Shown piece by piece: positions 1 to 5,238 of a stretch of DNA of 6,000 bases. The notes under the pieces were generated by a model that saw only the letters and a program-made list of their open reading frames with translations, did not search any database and had not been told where the DNA came from. Origin of the DNA: Thermoplasmata archaeon (lineage in GTDB: Archaea; Thermoplasmatota; Thermoplasmata; Thermoplasmatales; Thermoplasmataceae); NCBI GenBank assembly GCA_021850745.1, contig JAJZKX010000129.1, forward strand, positions 1 to 6,000, read 5' to 3'. The translations under genes and the position numbers were made by a program. How positions within the stretch are numbered: position 1 is the stretch's first letter; the number at the start of each line of letters is the position of its first letter.

Positions 1-644
1 TGAAACTGGAAAACCTCAGCGAGAATTCGGTTGAGGAAGCAGTCAAGCTGAAGGAAAAATATGGGGGTAAGGTCACTGCAATCATATTCGGCAATGAACA
101 GTCAAGTGCCATCCTGAAGAAAGCTTATGCAATGGGCGCAGACGAAGGGCACATAATAACAGGATTCAAGGGGAACAACCCATCGCTTACTGCAAAAGTA
201 CTTGGTGAAAAGATCAGGGCGTTGAAGCATGACATAGTCATTCTAGGAAACCAGTCTGCTGATTCCATTTCCGGCCTCCTTGCAGGTAAAATTGCAAATC
301 ATCTTGGCATTCCACTTCTGGGAAATGCGAACTCCATAGAAGTCAGCGGTTCCACGGTTAAGGTCAAGAGGGCGCTGGAGGAAAACAACCAGATCATACA
401 GGCAGACTTCCCGGTTGTCATATCAGTGACACAGGAAATAAATGAGCCGAGGCTGCCCCCTGTCATGCAGATCATGCAGGCCGGAAGGAAGCCCATCAAC
501 ACTGAGGCTGCGACTCTCACTGGAAGGGAAGTGAAAGTCCTTTCAAACAAGGCTCCGAAGAGCGAGAGGAAGAAGATGGTCTTTGAAGACGTGGACAAGG
601 GCATTGCTGAAATTGTAAAGGTCATAAGGGAGGAATCAAGATGA
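1..644 (+). CDS. etfB: Electron transfer flavoprotein beta subunit (5' end outside window)
   Basis: This is the beta subunit of the soluble heterodimeric ETF, which takes electrons from acyl-CoA and related dehydrogenases and passes them to a membrane quinone oxidoreductase. The first complete codon is at 3, and the open frame runs in from the left edge, giving 213 visible residues. The family is usually about 250, so roughly 40 N-terminal residues are missing; the internal ATG at 132 is not the start. Visible marks are EEAVKLKE near the start, AYAMGAD at about 42-48, the nucleotide-loop equivalent GNQSADSISG at 82-91, and the ETF-beta signature at about 121-165 with VKR, INEPRLP and IMQAGRKPI. 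The usual acidic/Gln loop (GDTAQVG-like) is altered to DSISGLLAG. The stop overlaps the etfA start (ATGA, 641-644), indicating translational coupling. Family assignment is firm. Whether the second nucleotide site holds AMP (ordinary ETF) or FAD (bifurcating ETF) cannot be read without the N-terminus. Confidence 0.95.
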   Translation, partial: KLENLSENSVEEAVKLKEKYGGKVTAIIFGNEQSSAILKKAYAMGADEGHIITGFKGNNPSLTAKVLGEKIRALKHDIVILGNQSADSISGLLAGKIANHLGIPLLGNANSIEVSGSTVKVKRALEENNQIIQADFPVVISVTQEINEPRLPPVMQIMQAGRKPINTEAATLTGREVKVLSNKAPKSERKKMVFEDVDKGIAEIVKVIREESR

Positions 645-1534
645 AGGCACTGGTATTTTCGGAATTCCCGGAAATGGCTGCACAGATGGTCACTTACCTG
701 AAAAAGCAGGGGGAAGTTGATGCGGCGACCGCAGGGTCAAAGGCCGATGCACTTTCCCATTACGGCGCAGGAAAGGTTTACAGCCTTAACGGACAGATGC
801 AGTTTGACAATGTTTCATCATGGCTCGTGGAAACTTACAAGGCTGGCGGATACGACTACCTGTTCGTGGCTTCAACAATCCTGGGAAGGGAAGTTGCGGG
901 TGCAGCAAGCCAGGCTCTTGGCGCAGGCATAATACCAGAGATTACGGAATTCCAGGCCGGCCAGTCAAATGCCCATACAAAGAGGTATTTCCTTGGAGGC
1001 AAGACTGTCCTGGAAGAGGAATCGGATTCAAAGGTCTTCACATTCGCCCCCGGGATAATGGATGCTGAGAAGGTCGATTCCCAGTCTCCGGTAACACCTG
1101 CAGAGCTCAAGCAGTCTGCTGTCACTGTTGTTAGTGTTGAGGAGAAGCAATCAAGCGGAGTGAACCTGGAGAAAGCCAAGGTCATTGTGAGCATTGGCAG
1201 GGGAGTTGGAAAGAAGGAGAATATTGCCCAGGTTGAACCATTAGTGAAGGCTGTCAATGGGGAACTTGCAGGCTCAAGGCCTGTTTGCCTGGATTACCAG
1301 TGGCTAAGTGATGAACGCCAGGTTGGAATATCAGGGAAGAAAGTCAGGCCAAACCTCTACATTGCTGTGGGAATATCAGGGCAGATCCAGCATATAGCTG
1401 GAATGAGGGGATCAAAGGTCGTCATTGCCCTGAACAAGGACAAGTCCGCCCCTATTTTTGACGAATCTGACTACGGAATTGTCGGGGACCTCTTCCAGGT
1501 AATTCCCAAACTGGTCAAGGCCCTTGGGGCCTGA
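641..1534 (+). CDS. etfA: Electron transfer flavoprotein alpha subunit
   Basis: This is the alpha subunit of ETF, which carries the redox-active FAD in its C-terminal domain. It has 297 residues, slightly shorter than the usual ~310-330, and is complete. The N-terminal Rossmann-like domain (1-~165) starts MKALVFSE and includes a GREVAG segment at 82-87. The FAD domain (~175-297) shows SIGRGVGKKEN (184-194), SRPV (212-215), the C-terminal signature LYIAVGISGQIQHIAGM (239-255), then ALNKD and DYGIVGDLF. By comparison with human ETFA, S212/R213, H251, N265 and D283 match flavin-contacting positions. The VGQTG loop is VGISG here, so Ser231 replaces the flavin-N5-contacting Thr (human T266), with one extra residue just before it. 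The start is chosen by the ATGA overlap with etfB and a strong Shine-Dalgarno, GGGAGG at 628-633, seven bases upstream. It probably shares the etfB transcript and delivers electrons to the Fe-S membrane protein encoded downstream. Confidence 0.96.
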   Translation: MKALVFSEFPEMAAQMVTYLKKQGEVDAATAGSKADALSHYGAGKVYSLNGQMQFDNVSSWLVETYKAGGYDYLFVASTILGREVAGAASQALGAGIIPEITEFQAGQSNAHTKRYFLGGKTVLEEESDSKVFTFAPGIMDAEKVDSQSPVTPAELKQSAVTVVSVEEKQSSGVNLEKAKVIVSIGRGVGKKENIAQVEPLVKAVNGELAGSRPVCLDYQWLSDERQVGISGKKVRPNLYIAVGISGQIQHIAGMRGSKVVIALNKDKSAPIFDESDYGIVGDLFQVIPKLVKALGA

Positions 1535-1543
1535 CCCTATGCC

Positions 1544-1602
1544 AATTTTCACCTTTTAAATTCCAAATGAAATATACCCGATCTTTCCAAAAAAATTATT
1601 TT
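1544..1602 (+). terminator. Possible weak T-tract terminator after etfA
   Basis: Short T runs (1546-1549, 1554-1557, 1596-1602 with one A) lie in an AT-rich stretch just after the etfA stop, without a GC-rich stem. Archaeal termination often uses T tracts alone. These are short, so read-through into the next gene is quite possible. TTTTAAA at 1554-1560 could equally be read as a promoter-like element. Confidence 0.25.
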
Positions 1603-1611
1603 AGTTGCAAG

Positions 1612-1622
1612 CTTTATGAATA
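1612..1622 (+). promoter_or_regulatory. Candidate TATA box for the EtfD-like gene
   Basis: CTTTATGAATA resembles an archaeal TATA box, preceded by a purine-containing stretch (TTGCAAG) where a BRE would sit. A start site 22-27 bases downstream would fall near 1640-1645, giving a leader of about 20-25 bases. That leader contains GGTG at 1655-1658, six bases ahead of the ATG at 1665 and complementary to the archaeal anti-Shine-Dalgarno. It is an imperfect TATA match, so support is moderate. Confidence 0.45.
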
Positions 1623-1625
1623 GTA

Positions 1626-1641
1626 TGCTGTTGTTACAGCA
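1626..1641. repeat. Small inverted repeat at the predicted transcription start
   Basis: TGCTGT and ACAGCA (six-base perfect arms) flank a four-base spacer, TGTT. The dyad lies between the candidate TATA box and the Shine-Dalgarno of the EtfD-like gene, overlapping the expected transcription start. That is a common place for an archaeal repressor operator. It is short enough to arise by chance. Confidence 0.35.
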
Positions 1642-1664
1642 AAACTGAAGGCTTGGTGTAAGTT

Positions 1665-3677
1665 ATGTATGTATTCTCGATCATTGTTCTGATAGGGCTT
1701 TTATTGTCTGCAGGATTCTTCCTGTACACAATTTACAGGCTTCTCTGGAATGCCGTAAAGATACCTGAGAAGAAGCCGGGCCTGAAACTGCAGCTAGGAA
1801 GGCGAATTTACCTTGTCATAAGGAATGTGTTCCTCCAGGCAAAGCTCTTCAAGGACCTTGGAGGAGGCATAATGCATGCCCTGATGTTCTGGGCATTCAT
1901 TGCATTTGCCTCATACTCCAGCGACTTCTTTGTCAGTGCCATCTTCCCCGGCACCAACCTGCTTTCAGGAACTTTCGAACAGGTTGCGTTCTTCACCGTA
2001 GACATATTTGCAATCATCGCGCTTCTGGATGTTGTTTATGCCTTCATAAGGAGATGGGGTATCAAGATCAAGAGGTATCAGGGATACAACGGCTTTGAGG
2101 CCTGGTTTATCCTTTCGCTGGTTGGTATCCTCATGGCAACTTACTACGTGCTTTCCGTCCTGAGATTAGACGGAGTATCTGCAAACATTCCCGGCAGCAT
2201 TGGCGAGAACCTTGCAGCCGCAAACACCCCAGTAAGCTATGCACTTGCATCCGTGCTGCCAAAGGTTTCAGCCACCACGGGATATTACATCTACTGGACT
2301 GCTTTCACCATCCACGCTGCAGATTTCATAATTTTCCTTGCATACATACCCACTTCCAAGCACCTTCACCTCTTTGCTGCACCATTCAACGTCCTTTTTG
2401 CAAAGGAAGACCAGGCAATCCTGAAGCCCATTGATTTTGAAAAGGAAACAAGGTTTGGCGCAACTGACATAAGGGATTTTGACTGGAAGGACTACTTTGA
2501 CTTCTATGCCTGCACTGAATGCGGGAGGTGCACAGCCAACTGCCCTGCAAACTTGACGGGAAAGACCCTTTCTCCGAGAGATATAATATGGGATATCCGT
2601 GAAGTTGTAGTGGCCCAGGGGACTGAGTACAGGACCAGGGGCGGCGATAGGGACCAGGTATTCAAGACTGTGATTGGGGACCCAATCCTGGAGAAGGATC
2701 TCTGGTCATGTACCACATGCATGGCATGCGTTGAACAGTGCCCTGTGATGATCGACCATGTATCCAAGATTGTGGACATGAGGAGATCGCTGGTGCTGAA
2801 CCAGGGCAAGGCACCAAGGGAAGTCATAGATCTGACAAGGAACATAGAGCAGTACGGAAGCCCTTACACCATTGACCCGTCAACCAGGGCAGACTGGGCC
2901 GCGGGCCTGGATGTTGTGGACCTTTCCAAGACTCCTGATGCCCAGTATGATGTGCTCTACTGGGTCGGGTGTGTTGCAAGCTTTGATAAGCGGAACCAGG
3001 AGATTGCCAAGTCTGTCACTAAGATCCTCAAAAAGGCAGGCGTAAACTTCGCCATCCTTGGCTCTCAGGAGAAGTGCACTGGTGACCCTGCCAGGAGAAC
3101 AGGGAATGAATATCTTGCAGATATGATGATCAAGGGAAATGTTGAGACGCTCAAGGCAAACCGCGTACAGAAAGTGATCACAAGCTGCGCCCATTGCTTC
3201 AATTCCCTAAAGAATGAATACAAGGACTTTGGTATCGAACTTGAAGTGCACCACCACACTGAATTCATCAACCGCCTTATCTCAGACAAGAAACTCAGCG
3301 TGAAGTCCCTTGATTCTGACACTCTGGAGAAATACACATACCATGACCCCTGCTATGTGGGAAGATACAACAAGCTGTACGAAGAGCCAAGGGATGTTGT
3401 AAAGAGCTTCGCGGCCAACTACGAGGAGATGGAGATGAACAAGAGCAAGTCACTATGCTGTGGCGCAGGTGGAGGCAGGCTCTGGATGGAGGAAAAGGAA
3501 GGCACTCTCATCTCACACAAGAGGATTGAGCAGGCTGACAAGGTCAATGCAACCACCGTTGTTACGGCCTGCCCCTACTGCATGACAATGCTTGATGATG
3601 CCAGAAAGACCACTGGCAGGGAGGATAAGATGAAGATCCAGGACGTGTCTGAGCTCATCGCAGGCAGGATTGATTGA
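1665..3677 (+). CDS. etfD: EtfD/FadF-like membrane Fe-S ETF:quinone oxidoreductase
   Basis: A 670-residue membrane protein that probably takes electrons from reduced ETF and passes them to a menaquinone-type quinone. Domains in order: TM1 (~3-24); a NarI/gamma-type haem b domain with TMs at ~68-92, 104-128, 144-166 and 206-229 and candidate haem histidines H71, H217, H233 and H235; a two-cluster ferredoxin domain (C283, C286, C289, C293 and C349, C352, C355, C359, each followed by Pro); and two CCG (HdrD-type) domains. CCG1 has C436, C471, C508 and C511, with CTGD where CCG is expected. CCG2 is canonical: C563, C598-C599, C636, C639. The length is usual for EtfD/FadF (~650-700). The architecture and the gene pair upstream point to ETF oxidation rather than heterodisulfide reduction. 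The ATG at 1665 is preceded by GGTG at 1655-1658, with no better in-frame start. Alternatives are HdrD- or GlpC-like oxidoreductases with other donors. The symbol is given by homology of architecture. Confidence 0.88.
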   Translation: MYVFSIIVLIGLLLSAGFFLYTIYRLLWNAVKIPEKKPGLKLQLGRRIYLVIRNVFLQAKLFKDLGGGIMHALMFWAFIAFASYSSDFFVSAIFPGTNLLSGTFEQVAFFTVDIFAIIALLDVVYAFIRRWGIKIKRYQGYNGFEAWFILSLVGILMATYYVLSVLRLDGVSANIPGSIGENLAAANTPVSYALASVLPKVSATTGYYIYWTAFTIHAADFIIFLAYIPTSKHLHLFAAPFNVLFAKEDQAILKPIDFEKETRFGATDIRDFDWKDYFDFYACTECGRCTANCPANLTGKTLSPRDIIWDIREVVVAQGTEYRTRGGDRDQVFKTVIGDPILEKDLWSCTTCMACVEQCPVMIDHVSKIVDMRRSLVLNQGKAPREVIDLTRNIEQYGSPYTIDPSTRADWAAGLDVVDLSKTPDAQYDVLYWVGCVASFDKRNQEIAKSVTKILKKAGVNFAILGSQEKCTGDPARRTGNEYLADMMIKGNVETLKANRVQKVITSCAHCFNSLKNEYKDFGIELEVHHHTEFINRLISDKKLSVKSLDSDTLEKYTYHDPCYVGRYNKLYEEPRDVVKSFAANYEEMEMNKSKSLCCGAGGGRLWMEEKEGTLISHKRIEQADKVNATTVVTACPYCMTMLDDARKTTGREDKMKIQDVSELIAGRID

Positions 3678-3679
3678 TA

Positions 3680-3708
3680 TTTTTAAAACACCAATTTTTA
3701 AAATTTGG
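3680..3708 (+). terminator. T-rich gene end between convergent genes
   Basis: Two T5 runs (3680-3684 and 3695-3699) follow the stop of the EtfD-like gene. The second lies in an imperfect palindrome, 3691-3708, with CCAA/TTGG ends and an AT core with one mismatch. The matching A4 runs give T4 runs on the minus strand, so the stretch could end transcription from both sides. Confidence 0.45.
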
Positions 3709-3734
3709 CAGGGAAGCTCTTTTAAATTTCCCTG
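3709..3734. repeat. Inverted repeat at the 3' end of the 7-TM gene
   Basis: CAGGGAA (3709-3715) and TTCCCTG (3728-3734) are perfect seven-base arms around a twelve-base AT-rich spacer. The right arm lies in the last codons of the minus-strand membrane-protein gene, and its stop (3722-3724) is in the loop. It may be a 3'-end hairpin for that mRNA or part of a bidirectional terminator. It could be incidental. Confidence 0.4.
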
Positions 3735-4450
3735 TCCACACTTTCCCTTTTCAGGTGTCGCTTGGAAAACAATCCTCCAAAGTCTATGAATCCAATCCAG
3801 AGCAGGAGTATCCCTATGAATTCAGCAAGATACAGGAATGCTGGGAATGAGGCTATATAGAGGGTGCCTGCGGCACTGACCACAATTACACCGATGATAA
3901 TACTGACCAGCCTGAGGACCCTTGTCTTCCTGTATGATATTATGGAAACAACCACCAGTATTATGGCAGCTGGAAATGCGAGAAGAGAAGAGCCAATGGT
4001 AACCAGGAGGGGAAGAGGCCCGTATACAACCCCATTCAAAAGCAGGTTCCCTATGTCTGAAACTGCAAGGGCAATTACGAGGAAAACTGTCGTGGCCAGG
4101 CTGTACACAACGTATGAAACCATGGCCAGCCTTTTCTGGAGCAGGGCCATGGATCCCATTGCTAGCAGTTCCACCAGGAATGCTACAAGGAACAGGTATG
4201 CCCTGATGAGAATGGAATCATATATTCCAAAGGAAAATACGACCTCCATGGCAACGCTGAATGAAAATGCCCACATCCCGGAAGACCACATGGCAAGGCT
4301 GATGGTGCGTTTCCTGAGATAATCTGATGTGAGAAGAACTGCGAGCATTGCACTCAGTATCAATATGACAAGTGTAGTTGCTGCCACTTCGGTATTTATC
4401 TGAATCACCTTATATTCTGAAACTGTACCTCTTATGGCGAACATCGTCAT
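3722..4450 (-). CDS. Seven-transmembrane protein of unknown function
   Basis: I do not recognise this 242-residue family. By eye there are seven hydrophobic segments at about 22-42, 50-73, 80-103, 108-130, 145-172, 179-201 and 204-224. The positive loops follow TM1 (RKR, 46-48), TM3 (QKR), TM5 (YRKTR) and TM7 (KRHLKR), so the positive-inside rule gives N-terminus outside and C-terminus in the cytoplasm. There is no signal peptide, no catalytic motif, no Cys cluster and no conserved polar signature of a known transporter. TM7 has no Lys, so it is not a retinal protein. The start is ATG at 4448-4450 (M1), with a second in-frame ATG two codons later. No Shine-Dalgarno is seen, but a TATA-like element lies at 4479-4488, so the mRNA is probably near-leaderless. 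It is convergent with the EtfD-like gene and separated by 77 bases from the next minus-strand gene, so it is likely monocistronic. It may be a sensor or accessory membrane protein; this is a guess. Confidence 0.8.
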   Translation of the reverse strand: MTMFAIRGTVSEYKVIQINTEVAATTLVILILSAMLAVLLTSDYLRKRTISLAMWSSGMWAFSFSVAMEVVFSFGIYDSILIRAYLFLVAFLVELLAMGSMALLQKRLAMVSYVVYSLATTVFLVIALAVSDIGNLLLNGVVYGPLPLLVTIGSSLLAFPAAIILVVVSIISYRKTRVLRLVSIIIGVIVVSAAGTLYIASFPAFLYLAEFIGILLLWIGFIDFGGLFSKRHLKRESVDREI

Positions 4451-4478
4451 AATGGTATACTACTCTGAAAAGACATGG

Positions 4479-4488
4479 ATTATAAAAA
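4479..4488 (-). promoter_or_regulatory. TATA box of the 7-TM gene
   Basis: Read on the minus strand this is TTTTTATAAT, a good archaeal TATA match, preceded by GCCCAA. Transcription would start near 4456-4460, only about 6-10 bases before the ATG at 4450. This fits the absence of a ribosome-binding site. The element also separates this gene from the hydrolase operon whose T tract ends at 4521. Confidence 0.55.
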
Positions 4489-4520
4489 TTGGGCACCCAT
4501 TATATTAGGTGTGTTTTGAC

Positions 4521-4527
4521 AAAAAAA
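4521..4527 (-). terminator. T7 tract directly after the hydrolase gene
   Basis: On the minus strand the stop TAA (4530-4528) is followed at once by seven T residues, with no stem-loop. This is typical of an archaeal U-tract terminator and would end the transporter-hydrolase transcript before the 7-TM gene's own promoter. Confidence 0.5.
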
Positions 4528-5238
4528 TTACAGTTCTATGTGTCCCTGGGGTACCCTGATGCGAGAATCCTTTTCCATTGTTTCGTTGAGGTATCTCTCA
4601 GTCTTTGAGGTTAGATGCACCGGAACGAGTATCTTGCTGCCTGACTCGCTGAACACTCTCAAGGCATCACTCACAGTGGAATGTTTCCAGAAATCTGCCC
4701 ACTGCCTGTCGGAATCAAGGTATGTCATCTCATGCAGCAGGACATCAGCCTTCTCGGCGCCTTTGGAAACATTCTCTGAGTATGATGTGTCTCCTGAATA
4801 GAATAAGACCTTTCCGCCTATCTCCAGCCTGAAGCCTATGTCCCTGATTAAATGGTTTGCCACGAACCCTGTGGCATTGTCGTATTTTTCCTCATGGTAT
4901 TCTGCAAATATCTCGAATGCCTCAGGAGTGTGCAGCAATTCCAGGAGAGATTTTGTGTTGTTGCCTATTCCCCTGGGTCCGACGATATGGACTGGTTCCC
5001 TGCACTGGTGGATAGCACGGTACCACAGCAGTTCCGGAAGACCAGCGTAGTGGTCCAGGTGCATGTGGCTGATGAAGATTGTGTCAATGCCGCATGGATC
5101 AACGCGCATCTCCAGAAGGGATTCGATGGAGTGAGGGCCGAAGTCCATGGCTATGCTGCCATCAAGCAGAAGCGATATGTTCCTTTTTGAGGCAGTGATG
5201 TTGGAACTCCAGTTTCCCATGAACCTCAGGCTTGCCAT
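4528..5238 (-). CDS. MBL-fold metal hydrolase, RNase Z-like without tRNA arm
   Basis: A cytoplasmic metallo-beta-lactamase-fold hydrolase of 236 residues, probably binding two Zn and cleaving an ester or phosphodiester; the substrate is unknown. The metal-site residues are H58, H60, D62, H63 (motif HMHLDH), H129, D150 (SGDT) and H208 (VPVHLTS), i.e. the full RNase Z-type set. HEMTYLD (169-175) and KHST (185-188) match further RNase Z-like motifs. The N-terminal MGNWSSN (7-13) plus RN (19-20) stand where RNase Z has its Gly-rich strand and RN. Only ~20 residues separate H129 and D150, where RNase Z inserts its tRNA-binding arm (~70 residues between the equivalent ligands), and the whole protein is shorter than RNase Z (~300). 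A tRNA 3'-processing role is therefore unlikely. The ATG shares one base with the transporter stop (TGATG), and GGAG lies 8 bases upstream (minus strand, 5250-5247). It is translationally coupled to the transporter, which is the main clue to its role. Confidence 0.88.
   Translation of the reverse strand: MASLRFMGNWSSNITASKRNISLLLDGSIAMDFGPHSIESLLEMRVDPCGIDTIFISHMHLDHYAGLPELLWYRAIHQCREPVHIVGPRGIGNNTKSLLELLHTPEAFEIFAEYHEEKYDNATGFVANHLIRDIGFRLEIGGKVLFYSGDTSYSENVSKGAEKADVLLHEMTYLDSDRQWADFWKHSTVSDALRVFSESGSKILVPVHLTSKTERYLNETMEKDSRIRVPQGHIEL

Noticed and set aside
856..1257. Minus-strand open frame of 133 codons inside etfA.
   Set aside because: Antisense to a complete, well-matched ETF alpha subunit.
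2504..3337. Overlapping minus-strand open frames opposite the Fe-S part of etfD.
   Set aside because: The plus-strand frame carries every expected cluster cysteine. The antisense frames show no motif or start signals.
1665..3677. Heterodisulfide reductase HdrDE fusion of a methanogen.
   Set aside because: The membrane and Fe-S domains fit, but the etfBA neighbours and the CTGD form of the first CCG motif favour the EtfD/FadF family.
3864..4322. Plus-strand open frame of 152 codons opposite the 7-TM gene.
   Set aside because: Rich in Thr/Arg/Met with no domain pattern. The minus frame gives a coherent seven-helix protein with a promoter.
3722..4450. Microbial rhodopsin or other retinal protein, suggested by seven helices.
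   Set aside because: There is no Lys in the seventh helix and no rhodopsin-like Asp/Trp pattern was seen.
4852..5190. Plus-strand open frame opposite the hydrolase gene.
   Set aside because: The minus strand carries the HMHLDH, SGDT and VPVHLTS metal-site motifs, so this is an antisense shadow.
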